Below, piece after piece: positions 16,901 through 26,953 of a stretch of DNA of 64,000 bases. Source of the DNA: Halonotius roseus (lineage in GTDB: Archaea > Halobacteriota > Halobacteria > Halobacteriales > Haloferacaceae). A model generated the notes under the pieces. It did not search any database and was not told the origin of the DNA. It was given only the letters and a program-made list of their open reading frames with translations. Both the position numbers and the translations under genes were made by a program. Numbering within the stretch: the stretch's first letter is position 1; each line of letters starts with the position of its first letter. The stretch is from assembly GCF_006861655.1 (NCBI RefSeq), contig NZ_SESI01000004.1:124001-188000 (forward strand), given 5' to 3'.

Positions 16901-17177
16901 GGCTCGGATCGTCGTTGTTGACGATCTCGAAGGCCTTGCCGAGCCCATGGCGATCCTTCTTCCGCTGGCGTTCGTAGTTCATCCCCCACCGCCAGTGGGG
17001 GTATCGCTGTTGGAACCCCCCGTAGGCGATGAGTTCGTTCATCTCATCGTGGTCGACGACCCAGTACCGAACCGGATACGGGGTGAGTCCGAGCCGTTCG
17101 GCCAGATTTCGGGCCTCTTCGGCCGGCTCGTCGAGCGTCGCGGCCTCGCGTTTGGCGTCGAGTCTGTTGTCTCTCAT
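13959..17177 (-). CDS. SpoVR/YcgB-family protein interrupted by an intein
   Basis: Precursor of 1072 residues: N-extein 1-297, intein 298-690, C-extein 691-1072, giving a 679-residue mature SpoVR. SpoVR (YcgB in enterobacteria) is a cytoplasmic protein always linked to PrkA and YeaH, with a role in starvation or spore-cortex physiology but no known reaction. N-extein has RYWVVDHDEMNELIAYGGF and HWRWGMNYE, and VEAHADFF. The family's most conserved stretch NEGWASYW is split between Ala297 and Ser691. The C-extein has PYKLGFELW and the HNDVTFIDAFLTEEF region. It is the last gene of a four-gene minus-strand operon, 16 bp behind yeaH. After splicing the extein would be normal; without it the motif is destroyed. 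Confidence 0.93.
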   Translation of the reverse strand: MRDNRLDAKREAATLDEPAEEARNLAERLGLTPYPVRYWVVDHDEMNELIAYGGFQQRYPHWRWGMNYERQRKKDRHGLGKAFEIVNNDDPSHAFLQESNTMADQKAVITHVEAHADFFANNGWFGLYADRGEDGPNAAARLARNAERLAEIGRRPDVDRDEVERLIDAVSALEDTIDQHSPVNAARDGDGIEPTADSDETRAKLQAQIDELDLSAEVQSDVFDDEWLDAQDGDVEPDEPRPDVLAFLRDHGKRYDTETGKAVDREPWETTVIDAIREEAYYFAGQKGTKVMNEGWACVDPETPIFTEEGLVPMRTVVETETAVSDGTEQQAVYDSHVIEDHDTVRIKTRRGFELRGSDNHRIRTPEGSWSELGDLTIGDEIEISGGNGLWPTTTVEIDWQHPEHTTLNDVAETAGVSVWTVMRYRRTGRAERAEAIERALESYDGQNQSVANSELIAVPDEVTESLGRFLGLLVGDGHVSEAARQVGFTCDSKAKAEEFAGLADELFGVSTTVTEDDGRWRTYIYSAHLVQLLTQAFALRTGAADKIVPSQIRRSPKTVVGAFISGLFDADGYAGEQGVILSTKSESVSKTIQLLLTNFGILSRRREQADGCYHVHLTGKSADRFSTQIGFGYTAKSEALSEYLDELAWFETEEWCDEIVGIEVGTGDVYDISVEKTHRYAGGGFVNHNSYWEATMMGGEGFAGPDEFLTYADHMARVFGSPGLNPYKLGFELWTHVELQAARNDVVDKLLRVDGVTPTNFHSRIDLDEVTDRLQPHPAIAGAGPAMLDELAELAADGDPRVDAEMVDRALSARDSDDDDDPDIERYPWKLLTYEGLAERQYVLSRPQHRTALRNLSRSTLEERFRYMFDVDRYETVSAALDAVDRTAGWERMREVRASHNDVTFIDAFLTEEFVRDRNYFTYEYSTAADEFRVASTDADAVKRKLLLQFTNFGNPTIVVLDGNFKNRGELLLGHQYNGVALDEQQAKETLKRVFELWGRPVNLATIRTEYDETTLRRAQRQNREPDGTEVGVRLRYDGGAVTEHDLAPDIKSQIEADGVDYDTKPDDWLA
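15108..16286 (-). other. Intein with LAGLIDADG homing endonuclease and LacI-like HTH (inside SpoVR)
   Basis: In-frame protein-splicing element of 393 residues (precursor 298-690). Splicing blocks are complete: Cys1 in CVDPETPIFTEEG, block B GSDNHRI with Ser and His in the S-x-x-H arrangement, block F VYDISVEKTHRYAGGGF, block G VNHN followed by Ser+1. The endonuclease has both motifs, LGLLVGDGHV (about 471-480) and ISGLFDADGYA (about 565-575), each with its catalytic aspartate. Between block B and the first motif is a segment TTLNDVAETAGVSVWTVMRY (406-425) that reads as a LacI-type helix-turn-helix, probably extra DNA recognition. Nothing looks degraded, so it should be able both to splice and to home. 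The host gene runs on the minus strand. Confidence 0.93.
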
Positions 17178-17193
17178 TGGTTGCTATTCGGTT

Positions 17194-18522
17194 TCATTCG
17201 TCGCTCTCTTCGGTGCTGAGTATCTCATAGATCGCATCGGTCACATCCTCGGGGCCGGTCACCCGGGCGACGGCAACGTTGCCGGCATCGCCGAGTGCCT
17301 GTTCGACCTCGTCGGCGTGTCGGGCGTTCTTGGTCTTCCCACCGGGCTGGGTTTCAACATACCCGTGCAGGTTCGCATCGATCGAACGCATCAACGGGAT
17401 CACGTTCTGTTGGGTGTCGGCGCCGGCGTTCTCGGAGTCGCCGGCGGCAAACACATACCGGTTCCACTCGCTGAAGGGGTAGGATTCGAGGATCTCTTCG
17501 ACCCGCTCGTAGGCACTGGAGATGCGGGTGCCGCCGCCGGACTGGATCCCGAAGAACTCCTCGCGGTCGACCTCCCAGGCCTCGGCGTCGTGGACGACAT
17601 AGTGGAACTCGGCGGCGTCGTACTTGCCGGTCAGATACCAGTCTATCGGCGTGAACACACGTTCGACAAGCTCGCGCTTGGTCTCCCGCATCGACCCCGA
17701 GGCGTCGCGGATGTTCACAACGACAACGTTGCGTTCGTGTTGTTCGATGACCTCAGGATGCCGAAACCGCTCGTCCTCACGGCGGAATGGGATCGTGTCG
17801 AGCCCCTCTCGTCGGATGCGTTCGCCCACCGATTCGCGGTCGACGTCGGCCTCAAGCGTCTCGAAGTCAGGCCAGCGGGCGACCGACTCGATGGGCTCCC
17901 CACGCTCGGTCTCGATCTCGCCGGCTGCGTCGGCGATCCACGCCCGCGAGACCGGAATGTGTGACTCGCGGGCCCAGGTGAACACCTCGTCGACGCCGGC
18001 CCCATCGACAAACAGCCCTTCACGCACGTAGTCCTCGTCGAAATCCGTCGCCAGATGGCGTTTGAGGCCGCGTTTGAACAGCTCATCAACGTCGAGTGAT
18101 CCCTTCGGCCCGGCCCGAGCGGTATCGGTGAACGCTCCCTCGACCTCCTCGACGACGCGTTTGCCCTTGGGTTCGAGATCGAGGCCGAGTTCCTCGTCGA
18201 GCTCTTCGGCAAACTCCTCGGGATCCATCTCGTAGTACTCGTGGTCGCCGCCCTCCTCACCGGGATCGCCGGCCTCGTCGCCCTCGTCGGGCTGTGGATT
18301 GACCGGCTGGCCGGGCTGTGGCTGGCCCCCCTCGGCTTGTCCGACACCACCAACCTCGCGTTGGTCGTACTCGAAGGAGGGGAGGTCGACGATCTTGATC
18401 GGGATGCGAACCTGGTGTGGCCCCGAGCCGCCGAGATCGCCGTGGCTGATGAACTCCGTGAGATCTTCACGGCGTGATTCGCCGACAGCGCGGAACCGTT
18501 CACGATCCTCCGGCAGCCCCAT
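17194..18522 (-). CDS. YeaH/DUF444 (UPF0229) protein with VWA-type MIDAS motif
   Basis: Cytoplasmic protein of 442 residues of the DUF444 family that accompanies PrkA and SpoVR. The N-terminus has [20 protein letters not shown] and HVRIPIK-like [15 protein letters not shown]; residues 60-110 are a Gly/Pro/Glu-rich linker. The C-terminal half is von Willebrand A-like: [19 protein letters not shown] (about 272-290) carries the D-x-S-x-S metal-ion-dependent adhesion site, and later [10 protein letters not shown] and [14 protein letters not shown] provide the threonine and aspartate of the site. The ATG overlaps the stop of the second PrkA gene by one base (18522), and spoVR follows 16 bp on, so the set is one operon. 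Confidence 0.9.
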   Translation of the reverse strand: MGLPEDRERFRAVGESRREDLTEFISHGDLGGSGPHQVRIPIKIVDLPSFEYDQREVGGVGQAEGGQPQPGQPVNPQPDEGDEAGDPGEEGGDHEYYEMDPEEFAEELDEELGLDLEPKGKRVVEEVEGAFTDTARAGPKGSLDVDELFKRGLKRHLATDFDEDYVREGLFVDGAGVDEVFTWARESHIPVSRAWIADAAGEIETERGEPIESVARWPDFETLEADVDRESVGERIRREGLDTIPFRREDERFRHPEVIEQHERNVVVVNIRDASGSMRETKRELVERVFTPIDWYLTGKYDAAEFHYVVHDAEAWEVDREEFFGIQSGGGTRISSAYERVEEILESYPFSEWNRYVFAAGDSENAGADTQQNVIPLMRSIDANLHGYVETQPGGKTKNARHADEVEQALGDAGNVAVARVTGPEDVTDAIYEILSTEESDE

Positions 18523-20927
18523 CAGCGATCACCCCTGGTAAGCGTGGTCGACGATCCATCGCCGCTGTCTTCGAGCCCAGCCCGTTTGCCGCCATCCGTT
18601 GACAGCGTTGCCCACGTCTCGCGGAGCTCGCGCATCACAGCCCGGCTGGTGAGCTCGGCCGACGCCCGGCTGTATCCCTGCTCGACCATGCGATCGATTG
18701 TCGCCGTTTTCACCTGTTCGGTCTTGGTGTCGGCCGGGGGATCAGCCCACTCGCCGGGATCGAGTTCCGGAAACCGGCGTTTTAGATCCGCGAGATCGTT
18801 GGTTGTGAGCACCGTCTGTAGCTCCGGGATCTCGTCGAGATCGACATCCTCGACGCTGAACTCGTCGCCACGGTTGCGCCACGCATACCGGGTGAGCGCG
18901 CGAATCACCTGCTCGCGCCGGAACTCGGCGACCACATCGGTCGGCTCCGTGCCGCGGTAGTCATCCTCATCGAACCGTCCGAGCGTTTCGGTCTCAAAGA
19001 CCTTCATGGCCAACGCGTCCGGCGACTTCTGGCCGCGGTCGGTTGCAACCGGCTCGTCGGCATCCCACGCGTAGACGTGTTCGACATACTCGGCGACCGT
19101 TTCTGTCGAGACGGTTTCGGCCGCCAACGCGGCGTCGATCACGTCGGTCTGCTGTTGCTCGCGGACGCGCTCGGCAACCGCGGTGTGGCGGCTCTCGAAC
19201 TCCTTGATCTCCCCGCGGGAGAACACCGGTGCGTCGGCCAGCCGGTCGACCATCGCCGCCAACACGTCGTGTGGCATCACGACGCGCTCGACGGGCAAGG
19301 ATGGATGACCACGATCGCTTTCCTCGCTCAGGAGGTCGGCAACGACATCGCGTGTGTAGGTCACCGGGATCCCCGTTCGCCCGTCGTCGTCGCCGAAGGC
19401 CACGTCGGCGGCGGTGATCACCTCCTCATCGCGGCGAAGCTCGCCCGTCTCATACAGGCGGGCCTTTTCGATCAGATCGATATCGGCAGGGAGATCGTCG
19501 GCCTCAAGCCGGGTAATAACCGCGTACAGCGCGGCCGCCCCGACGGCATGGGGGGCAAGTTCCCGCTGGCGAGTCTGCCCGTCGTCATCGCGGACTGTTG
19601 TCCGAACTGCCGCTCTGACATGGTCGTCGGGCTCGCCCTGTCGATCGACTGCTGTGGCATCGTCGGGAGGGCTGTTGGCTCCCGATTCGCCAACCGTCAC
19701 CCCAGGAACGCCGGTCTGGCCGGTGATCTCTCGTCGGAGCAGGCCGGCTTCAAGCCCGCGGTCGGTGAGATACCGGAACTCATGCCGGGTGAGGCGGCGT
19801 TTCAGTGCTTTTAGCGGGTCTGCCCCGTCCTTTTCGGCGTGACGGTCAAGCTCGGCGTCGAGATCCGGGTTTGAGATGACGATCAGCTGTGTGTCGACAT
19901 CCATCCCGATCCCCTTATCGAGCTTAACGCGATTTTCGTCGGGGACGTTGAGCAGTCGCTGCAGGAGGTCAGCGTGTTGGCTTGCGTCTTCGACGATGGT
20001 GGCGACGCCGTTGCCCTGCGAGAGCACGCCGTCGTAGCTGAACGCCTGTGGGTTCTTCCGGCCGCGGGAGTCGAGTTCCCGAAGCATCCCGCTCATCCAC
20101 GAGCCGACGAGTCGCTCCTTCGGTGTGCCGTCGTCCTCGGCGTGGAGCACGCCGATCCCCTGTCCAACGTCGACGACGTAGCTCGTCACCCTGAGATGAT
20201 CGCGGTCGGAGACCGCCGAAAAGAGGTCACGGCGGCCCTCCTCGCGGTAAGTTGATTCCAGATAGTCGTAGGCCTCGCGGCTAAACGGATCGAGATCGAT
20301 ATCCGCGGCGATCGGGTAGGTCGTCTCGTCGGCGGCCGCCTCGGCGATCTCCGCCCGGATGGCATCCGGAAACACAGCCAGCGGCTGTATCTGGACGGGA
20401 CTTCGGTACCACGCGGTGGCGTCGCCGCCGCTACCATATGACAGTGAGCGCGCCGAGCCACTGGTGCCGGTGACGTTCCACTCAACCGTGTACCGCCGTC
20501 CGGCATCCGTCTTCGAGAACTCCCGTAGCCCGTTGACCAGACACCGCTTGAACTCGGACTTGCCTGTGGCTGTCGGCCCATCGATCCAGACGATCTTCTC
20601 ATCGTTGCCGCGGCCCGCAGCGGCCGCCCGGAGGTCGTCGACAAAGGCGTTCAGCGCGGCGGTGTTTCCCAGCACCGCGTGCTCGCCATCGTTGAACGGG
20701 TCGTCGAAAAACCGGTAGCGATCCAGCTCCTCGCCGCGTTCCTCAACCGTGCGGGTGCCCTGAGATTCGATCGCCGCGAGCAGATACCGCGGCCCGGAGG
20801 CGGCGGCGATCGGGTTCGTGAGCACCCGCTCGACGTAGGTATCGAGGCTCATCGGCGAGTCGTAGGCCTGTTGCAGTCGCTCATCGGCCGCCCGTCGGAA
20901 CCGCTCGCCGTCTGTGGTGTCTGTCAT
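18522..20927 (-). CDS. PrkA-like AAA+ ATPase/serine kinase, second paralogue
   Basis: PrkA-family protein of 801 residues. The AAA+ part is seen at residues about 60-400: [17 protein letters not shown] and the Walker [21 protein letters not shown] (about 107-126). [16 protein letters not shown] marks the sensor region. The C-terminal half (450-800) is less conserved and contains acidic linkers plus helical stretches, one ending in [18 protein letters not shown]. It begins 2 bp after the stop of the first prkA gene and overlaps yeaH by 1 bp. It is longer and more divergent than its neighbour, so the two are old paralogues and probably act in one complex. Kinase activity is known for bacterial PrkA only and is inferred here. 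Confidence 0.85.
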   Translation of the reverse strand: MTDTTDGERFRRAADERLQQAYDSPMSLDTYVERVLTNPIAAASGPRYLLAAIESQGTRTVEERGEELDRYRFFDDPFNDGEHAVLGNTAALNAFVDDLRAAAAGRGNDEKIVWIDGPTATGKSEFKRCLVNGLREFSKTDAGRRYTVEWNVTGTSGSARSLSYGSGGDATAWYRSPVQIQPLAVFPDAIRAEIAEAAADETTYPIAADIDLDPFSREAYDYLESTYREEGRRDLFSAVSDRDHLRVTSYVVDVGQGIGVLHAEDDGTPKERLVGSWMSGMLRELDSRGRKNPQAFSYDGVLSQGNGVATIVEDASQHADLLQRLLNVPDENRVKLDKGIGMDVDTQLIVISNPDLDAELDRHAEKDGADPLKALKRRLTRHEFRYLTDRGLEAGLLRREITGQTGVPGVTVGESGANSPPDDATAVDRQGEPDDHVRAAVRTTVRDDDGQTRQRELAPHAVGAAALYAVITRLEADDLPADIDLIEKARLYETGELRRDEEVITAADVAFGDDDGRTGIPVTYTRDVVADLLSEESDRGHPSLPVERVVMPHDVLAAMVDRLADAPVFSRGEIKEFESRHTAVAERVREQQQTDVIDAALAAETVSTETVAEYVEHVYAWDADEPVATDRGQKSPDALAMKVFETETLGRFDEDDYRGTEPTDVVAEFRREQVIRALTRYAWRNRGDEFSVEDVDLDEIPELQTVLTTNDLADLKRRFPELDPGEWADPPADTKTEQVKTATIDRMVEQGYSRASAELTSRAVMRELRETWATLSTDGGKRAGLEDSGDGSSTTLTRGDR

Positions 20928-20929
20928 CC

Positions 20930-23005
20930 TTACTCAGCTCCATCCTCCATCTCCGAGCGGGCAACAGCCGCGCCTGCGTACTCCAGTACTTCGGCGGCCC
21001 CATCCGCTGAGTAGCCGCGGTCGACGAGAGCGTCAACCCACGCGCTCCGCTCCTCGTCGTCGAGATCCGTCGCCGACACGAGCGCCGAGAAGTTGATGTT
21101 GTGTTTCTTATCCTCCCAGAGCTTCCGTTCGAGCGCTCGGCGCAGGCGGTCGTTGTCCTGTGGATCGAAATCCCGCCCCTCGCGGGCCCGCCGAGAGACC
21201 CAGTTCGAGACCTCCTGTCGGAAATCATCCTTGCGGTCGGAGGGGATATCGAGTTGCTCTTCGACCGCTCGGAGGAACGTCTCGTCGGGTTCGGTCTCGC
21301 GGCCGGTCAGCTCATCGTCGACGGTGGCATCGTCGATGTAGGCCATGACGTGATCCATGTACTTCTCGCCTTGGCGGCGGAGTTCGTCGACATCGTAGGC
21401 GAGGGCATGGCGAACGTCCTCGATGGCGCGTTCGCGGTACTCCTCGCGGACGGTATCGAGCAGCCGCTCGTAGCGGTCGAGATCGTCGGCCGCGATCGAG
21501 CCGTGGCCGCCGAGATTCGCCTCGAAGTGATCGAACACGGAGAGCGGCGAGAGGTATGACCGATCGCGGTGGGTCGCGTCCATGATCGCCTCGGCGATCT
21601 CGTCGCCGATGAATCGGGCGGAGACACCCTCCATCCCTTCGCCGATGTCGGCTGACTCCTCGGCGTCCTCGCGGAGCTTTCGCCGGTCGATCTCCTCGTC
21701 TTCAAGCTCGCCGTTGTAGACCTTCGCCTTCTCCAGTAGGTCGACGGTCTCGTCGGTTGGCTCTTCGAGGCGGGTCAGGACGCCAAAGAGGCCGGCCATC
21801 TGCAGGGTGTGTGGCTCGACGTGGACGTTCGGCACGTCGGCGTTCTGCAGCATCTTCCGGTAGATGCTGGATTCGCTTTCATACTCCAGCACGTAGGGGT
21901 AGTCGATGCGCTTGGTGCGGTCGTTGAACGCCTCCATCTTCTCGTCGCCGGTCTTCTCGCGGTACTCCGGCATGTTCGTCCGGCCGACGATCACCTGATC
22001 GATATCGATCCGGGGGTTGTTCTTCGGCTTGATCGTGCCTTCCTGGGAGGCGTGCAGGAAATCATAGAGAAACTCCCGCTGAAGTTTGAGGAGCTCCTCC
22101 CCGGAGAACAGCCCGCGGTTGGCGTTACAGAACGCGCCGGCGTAATCGAAGGCGCGCGGATCTGACTCGCCGTAGACGGCCAGTTTCGCGTAGTTGGTGT
22201 CGCCGGTGAGCTCGGTTTCGTCCTGATTTTTCTTATCTTTCGGCTCAAACGTCTCGATACACTCCCGGCGGTTCTCGCTGGCGACCAGCCGGATCACCTC
22301 AACGTGGTTGTCGAGGACGGCTTCCAGGTCGTCGTCGTAGTGGGCCAGCAACTCGTCCATGTAGAACTCCGAGGCAGGGTCGAGATGCTGGTCGTTGCGG
22401 AGCGTGTAGGGCGCGTCGAGGGTTTCGTTGAGATCCTCGATGACCGCCGCGCGCTGTTCGCCCGGCAGCAACACCAGCGGATCCTGGTTCATCGGTGAGC
22501 GAACCGTGTCATCGCCCGGATCCTGATCGTCGATCACCGAGCAGAGATCGGTCCACCGGAACGTGTACATCCGGCCGGCGTCGGCACGGGTGTAGGCTTC
22601 GAAGTATCGCCGGGTGAGCCAGTCAAAGTGGGATTTTCCAGAGCCGACCGGCCCCAACAGCAGTTTGATGCGTTTTTCGGGGCCGAGGCCACGAGCACCG
22701 GATTTCACCTTGTTGACAAACTCGTGGATCGCCTCGTGGATCTCCCGGCCGTAGAAGACGTTTTCGCCGTCGTGGAGTGGATCCTCGGCGGCGAGTGCGT
22801 ACTCGACGAGGCCGTCGTCCTCGTCGTACTGCGTGCCGTAATGATCAAACATATCGGCGACCCGCTGGTGGGCGTTGCGTGCGATACGTGGATCGTCGTA
22901 CAGTGTGTCGAGATACCAGCTAAACGAGCGGGATTCCCGAAGGTCATCAGGGATTGTCGTTTGATACTCCTTGCTGAGCCGTTCAAGCGTATGTCGGTCT
23001 GTCAT
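20930..23005 (-). CDS. prkA: PrkA serine protein kinase / AAA+ protein
   Basis: First gene of the prkA-prkA2-yeaH-spoVR operon, 691 residues, near the length of bacterial PrkA (about 640). PrkA domains in order: N-terminal ATPase with YDEDDGLVEYALAAEDPLHDGENVFYG leading into the Walker A IKLLLGPVGSGKSHFDWLTRRY (about 113-134), Arg- and Asp-rich sensor segments with DQVIVGRTNMPEYREKTG (about 335-352), and a C-terminal PrkA domain from about 430, with RFIGDEIAEAIMDATHRDRSYLSPLSVFDHF. In bacteria the protein phosphorylates targets in starvation and nitrogen/carbon stress. A 407-bp gene-free space upstream gives room for a regulated promoter. Confidence 0.9.
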   Translation of the reverse strand: MTDRHTLERLSKEYQTTIPDDLRESRSFSWYLDTLYDDPRIARNAHQRVADMFDHYGTQYDEDDGLVEYALAAEDPLHDGENVFYGREIHEAIHEFVNKVKSGARGLGPEKRIKLLLGPVGSGKSHFDWLTRRYFEAYTRADAGRMYTFRWTDLCSVIDDQDPGDDTVRSPMNQDPLVLLPGEQRAAVIEDLNETLDAPYTLRNDQHLDPASEFYMDELLAHYDDDLEAVLDNHVEVIRLVASENRRECIETFEPKDKKNQDETELTGDTNYAKLAVYGESDPRAFDYAGAFCNANRGLFSGEELLKLQREFLYDFLHASQEGTIKPKNNPRIDIDQVIVGRTNMPEYREKTGDEKMEAFNDRTKRIDYPYVLEYESESSIYRKMLQNADVPNVHVEPHTLQMAGLFGVLTRLEEPTDETVDLLEKAKVYNGELEDEEIDRRKLREDAEESADIGEGMEGVSARFIGDEIAEAIMDATHRDRSYLSPLSVFDHFEANLGGHGSIAADDLDRYERLLDTVREEYRERAIEDVRHALAYDVDELRRQGEKYMDHVMAYIDDATVDDELTGRETEPDETFLRAVEEQLDIPSDRKDDFRQEVSNWVSRRAREGRDFDPQDNDRLRRALERKLWEDKKHNINFSALVSATDLDDEERSAWVDALVDRGYSADGAAEVLEYAGAAVARSEMEDGAE

Positions 23006-23412
23006 TTATCTGTGGGCTCGAACTGGTGGCGAGAACGACGTGGCACACAGCGACTGACCCACCGCGAGCCGCCGACGGGATCGGCTATCTACAAGACAAA
23101 CAGGTGACTGTTCGTCCCAACATACCAACTCCAGAGAGCAGCACTTCGTCAAGAACCAACACAGGGGCGTCGTTGTCTCGACCCGTATTCGAGGCTACCT
23201 AGGGGACGGGGATTGACAGCAATAAGCATGTCGTCGATTCACATGATTTCGATGAGTTGTCAGGTGCCGATTTTTCCTGGCTGTCACCGGCTGCTGTGAT
23301 CACGATACGATGATGGGACACTGCTCGGCGACAACCGGATAACAACCGCGCTGAGAATGGGAGCGGGGCGAGATGTGACAGGCAGTGGTGTCCCACAATT
23401 GTACCCTGATGG
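23006..23412. other. Gene-free spacer between prkA and copA
   Basis: About 407 bp without a supported gene. The right end holds the copA 3' flank and the left end must carry the promoter of the minus-strand prkA operon. I see no strong stem-loop, repeat or tRNA. Short frames here do not have haloarchaeal codon bias. Confidence 0.6.
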
Positions 23413-26088
23413 CTAGCTGAACAGACCGAACAGCTTGTAGTCCTCGTCGGGCGAGTAGTTGCGGAACAGCAGGCTGTTTGTCAGCACCGACACGCTGGAA
23501 AACGCCATCGCGCCCGCAGCTAAGACGGGTTGGAGCAACCCCAGTGACGCCAACGGGATCATCGCCGTGTTGTAGCCGAGTGCCCACACGAGGTTTTGCT
23601 TGATTTTCTGGAGCGTCGCATCCGAGATCCGGATCGCCTTCACCACGTCGAGCGGGTCGTCGCGCATCAATGTCACGTCGGCGGCCTCGATGGCAACGTC
23701 GGTGCCGGAGCCGATTGCGGTGCCGACGTAGGCGACCGCCAGCGCGGGCGCGTCGTTGACACCGTCGCCGACCATCATCGCTTTGCGGCCCTCCGACTGG
23801 ATCGCCTCGACTGCATCGGATTTGTCTTCGGGGAGGACGCCAGCGCGGACGTTGTCGGGGTCGATGCCGACCTGCTCGGCGACCGCCCGGGCGGTGTGTT
23901 CGTTGTCGCCGGTGATCATCATCACGTCAACCCCGCGCTCTTGCAGTGCAGCGACGGCGTCTTTCGCGCTGGGTTTGATCGTATCCGCGTCGGCGACGAT
24001 GCCAGCGAGTGCGCCGTCGACGGCGACGAGCATCGCCGTTTTGCCCTCGCGTTCGAGTTCTTCCATCGTCTCGGCCGCAGGATCGGTGTCGATGCCGTTG
24101 TCTTGCAGGAGTTTGCGGTTGCCGACCAGTACTTCAACTGCTCGCGGGTCGCCACGCTCCCCGCTCGCTCGTTCGGAGCCGCTTCGCGGCTCCCGGCCCT
24201 CAACGGTCGCTCGAATCCCCTGTCCGGGGACGTTCTCGAACTCGTCGGGCTCGCCCACGTCGATGCCGCGTTCTTTCGCGCCATCGACAATCGCACGAGC
24301 GAGTGGGTGTTCGCTGCCGCTTTCCGCGGTCGCCGCCAGTCGAAGCACTTCGTCCTCACTGCGCTTGTCGCGTTCGGCGAGTTGGCCGCCATCGGCCGCC
24401 GGCTCGCCGCCGTCAGCGACTGCGTTGCCCTCGCTGTCGAAAGCGACCACATCGGTTAATTCCATTTCGCCTTCGGTGAGCGTTCCCGTTTTGTCGAAGA
24501 CCACAGTGTCGACATCGCGGGCACGTTCGAGGATGTCACCGCCTTTGAACAGGACGCCGTTCTGTGCGCCGATTGTCGTCCCGACCATCGTCGCCGCTGG
24601 CGTCGCCAGGCCGAGCGCGCAGGGACAGGCGATGAGGACGGCTGAGGCGAAGACGACGACCGCGAACTCGAAGACGGAGACTGTTCCGCCGACGACACTT
24701 GGCCCGCCAGCGACCGGCTCCCACAGCGGCAGGGCATCGACGAATCCGGCCAGTACCTCAGGGAACAGGAACCACACGAATCCCCAGAATAGGGCGTTGG
24801 CGATCACGATGGGGACGAAGTACGCCGAGATGCGGTCGGCAACGTTCTGGATCTCGGGCTGCCGCGACTGGGCGTCTTTGACGGTCTGGACGATCTGCTG
24901 GAGGGCGGTATCGCTGCCGACCTTCGTCGCTTCGACGACGAGCACACCGTTCTCGTTGATCGTTGAGCCGACGACCTCGTCGCCCTCACCCTTTTCGACC
25001 GGGACTGATTCTCCCGTTACCATTGACTCATCGACCGCCGACTGGCCATCGACGACGACGCCGTCGGTCGGGATCTGCTCGCCCGGCCGAACTTTCATCC
25101 GGTCGCCGACCTCGACATCCTCCAGCGGGATTTCCTCCTTACCATCGTCGGTGATAATCGTCGCCGTATCGGCTTCCATTTCGAGCAGTTTTCTGAGCGC
25201 GTCGCCGGCCTGGCCCTTCGAGCGGGCTTCGAGGTAGTTGCCGAGCGTGATGAACACGAGGATCAGCGCGGCCGTATCGAAGTAGAGACTGCCGGCGATC
25301 AGGCCCGCGAGCACGGCGACGGAGTAGCCGTAGGCCGTCGACGACCCCAGCGCGATCAGCACGTCCATGTTCGCGCGGCGGTTCTTCACGAGAGCTTTGT
25401 ACGAGTTCTTGTAGAACGGCCGCCCGAGGACGATCTGGACGGGTGTTGCCAGCAGGAACTCGACCCACCCGAACCGGACGCCGAAGACGGTCTCGGGGAC
25501 GAGCGCGCCGCCGAGCAGGAACTTGTCGGCGAGGAAGAGGATGAGCGGAGCCGATAAGGCGGCTCCGAACAGCGTGAGCCGGAGCTGTTTGCGGATTTCC
25601 CCCTCGCGTGCGGCGTCGCGGGCGTCGCTGTCGCTGCTGCCGCCGCTCCCGCCGCTGTCGGCCCCGCTTTCTCGCACTGGCGAGTACCCCGCGTTCTCGA
25701 TTGCGTCATAGAAGGCGTCGATGTCGGCCGCTGCTGGATTGTACCGAACCTGTGCCTCGTCAGTTGCGTAGTTCACCTCCGCCTCGATGACGCCGGGCAG
25801 TGATTCGAGGGCGTCGGCGTTGGTGTCGGCGCAGTTCGCACACGACATATCCGTAATTCCGATACTCACCGTCTCGCTGACAGCGCCGTAGCCCGCGTCG
25901 TCGATGGCATCGTAGATCGCCGCCAGCGAGACTGCCTCTGGGTCGTACTCGACGGTTGCCTCGTCGGTCGCGTAGTTAGCACTCGCTGACTGGACGCCGT
26001 CGAGAGCGCCGACGGCGTCCTCGATCGTTGCCGAACAGTTCGCACAGGACATCCCCGTGATATCGAGGGTGGTGTTGCGAGTGGTCAT
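23413..26088 (-). CDS. copA: Copper-exporting P1B-type ATPase
   Basis: Integral membrane ATPase of 891 residues that pumps Cu(I) out of the cell. Two N-terminal heavy-metal-associated domains are seen: GMSCANCSA at residue about 12-20 and DMSCANCAD at about 83-91. Then a linker (145-170), eight membrane helices, and the ion-channel motif [15 protein letters not shown] (CPC, about 493-507). The phosphorylation site [14 protein letters not shown], the P-domain end [11 protein letters not shown] and the nucleotide-domain SEHPLARAI are intact. The C-terminal helix pair carries [12 protein letters not shown] and [12 protein letters not shown] (copper-type conserved residues). It is preceded on the same strand by an Lrp-type regulator with a TRASH metal sensor, 90 bp away. 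Confidence 0.96.
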   Translation of the reverse strand: MTTRNTTLDITGMSCANCSATIEDAVGALDGVQSASANYATDEATVEYDPEAVSLAAIYDAIDDAGYGAVSETVSIGITDMSCANCADTNADALESLPGVIEAEVNYATDEAQVRYNPAAADIDAFYDAIENAGYSPVRESGADSGGSGGSSDSDARDAAREGEIRKQLRLTLFGAALSAPLILFLADKFLLGGALVPETVFGVRFGWVEFLLATPVQIVLGRPFYKNSYKALVKNRRANMDVLIALGSSTAYGYSVAVLAGLIAGSLYFDTAALILVFITLGNYLEARSKGQAGDALRKLLEMEADTATIITDDGKEEIPLEDVEVGDRMKVRPGEQIPTDGVVVDGQSAVDESMVTGESVPVEKGEGDEVVGSTINENGVLVVEATKVGSDTALQQIVQTVKDAQSRQPEIQNVADRISAYFVPIVIANALFWGFVWFLFPEVLAGFVDALPLWEPVAGGPSVVGGTVSVFEFAVVVFASAVLIACPCALGLATPAATMVGTTIGAQNGVLFKGGDILERARDVDTVVFDKTGTLTEGEMELTDVVAFDSEGNAVADGGEPAADGGQLAERDKRSEDEVLRLAATAESGSEHPLARAIVDGAKERGIDVGEPDEFENVPGQGIRATVEGREPRSGSERASGERGDPRAVEVLVGNRKLLQDNGIDTDPAAETMEELEREGKTAMLVAVDGALAGIVADADTIKPSAKDAVAALQERGVDVMMITGDNEHTARAVAEQVGIDPDNVRAGVLPEDKSDAVEAIQSEGRKAMMVGDGVNDAPALAVAYVGTAIGSGTDVAIEAADVTLMRDDPLDVVKAIRISDATLQKIKQNLVWALGYNTAMIPLASLGLLQPVLAAGAMAFSSVSVLTNSLLFRNYSPDEDYKLFGLFS

Positions 26089-26178
26089 GGTGTCCTAGTA
26101 TACGGGCTCCCTACTTACTGCGTTTTCTACTTCGAGAGTACGGCTCAACGACCGCCGAAACTTTCGACTCCAAACCGA

Positions 26179-26769
26179 CTACGCGTCTGCGGCCAACTCC
26201 GCGTAGCGATCCGCGAAGCGCGTGTGACAGGACGAACAGCAGAAGTGGTAGACCTCGCCGTCGATGCGGGCGGTTTCACCCTCGCTGTCGACGGTGTTGC
26301 CACACTCCGCACAGGTCAGCGCGAACTCGATGCCATCGACCGAGGGCGTCCACGACACGTCGTCGACGAGCGTGACCGCGTAGTCGTCGATGGGAACGTC
26401 GTCGAACAGACCTGTGACCCACTCGCGGACGTTCTGTGCCTCGACGCGGGCGTAAAACCGCAGGTCGCCCTCGGCGGTGACGAAGACGTGTTCGACGGCG
26501 TCGGCGTTCTGTACCCGTTCGCGTGCCGCGTCGAGCGACCCCGGTGGCAGTTCACAATCGATCAGTACCGCCACGCCGGCCCGCAGCGTGGAGCGGTCGA
26601 CATCGATGGTGAAGCCGTTGATGACGCCGGCCTCCTCCAGCCGCGTCACGCGGTCGGAGACGGCTGGCCCGGACAACCCCACTTCGTCGCCGATCTCGCT
26701 GAACGGCCGGCGAGCGTCGTCGGCCAGCATCGAGAGGATTTTCATGTCGGTTTCGTCGAGATCGCGCAT
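26179..26769 (-). CDS. Lrp/AsnC-type regulator with TRASH metal-binding domain (copper regulator)
   Basis: Transcription regulator of 196 residues. Residues 1-60 are an AsnC-type helix-turn-helix (LDETDMKILSMLADDARRPFSEIGDEVGLSGPAVSDRVTRLEEAGVI), 60-140 a RAM-like or regulatory domain, and 150-190 a TRASH domain with CAECGNTV and YHFCCSSCHTRF, the zinc/copper-binding cysteines. This domain arrangement is known from archaeal copper regulators beside copA. It precedes copA by 90 bp on the same strand and probably controls it and itself. The ATG lies about 24 nt from a TATA-like sequence (26788-26799), with two direct repeats beyond it. Confidence 0.9.
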   Translation of the reverse strand: MRDLDETDMKILSMLADDARRPFSEIGDEVGLSGPAVSDRVTRLEEAGVINGFTIDVDRSTLRAGVAVLIDCELPPGSLDAARERVQNADAVEHVFVTAEGDLRFYARVEAQNVREWVTGLFDDVPIDDYAVTLVDDVSWTPSVDGIEFALTCAECGNTVDSEGETARIDGEVYHFCCSSCHTRFADRYAELAADA

Positions 26770-26787
26770 AGCTAAACTACGGGAGCC

Positions 26788-26859
26788 GGATACAATACCT
26801 TTGCCCAGTGTTTACTTTGGAATCCGTTATCTCGTTCCGAATTTACCTTGGAAACCGTT
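26788..26859 (-). promoter_or_regulatory. Promoter and tandem operator of the copper regulator gene
   Basis: On the minus strand a TATA-like GGTATTGTATCC (26788-26799) lies 24 nt before the regulator's ATG, so the message is probably leaderless. Just upstream are two direct repeats of TTTAC(T/C)TTGGAA(T/A)CCGTT at 26811-26828 and 26842-26859 (plus-strand reading), 16 of 18 bases alike. Their period of 31 bp is close to three helical turns, so two bound regulators would sit on the same face of DNA. Placement next to BRE/TATA suggests autoregulation. The actual binding protein is not known. Confidence 0.5.
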
Positions 26860-26953
26860 GTGGATGGCCATAAAACCAACTCTCTGATTCTTCGTCAGTA
26901 TGAGAGCTCTCCGAAAACCTCCCTGCAGAATATCAGCCCCCGCAATCTCCCGA

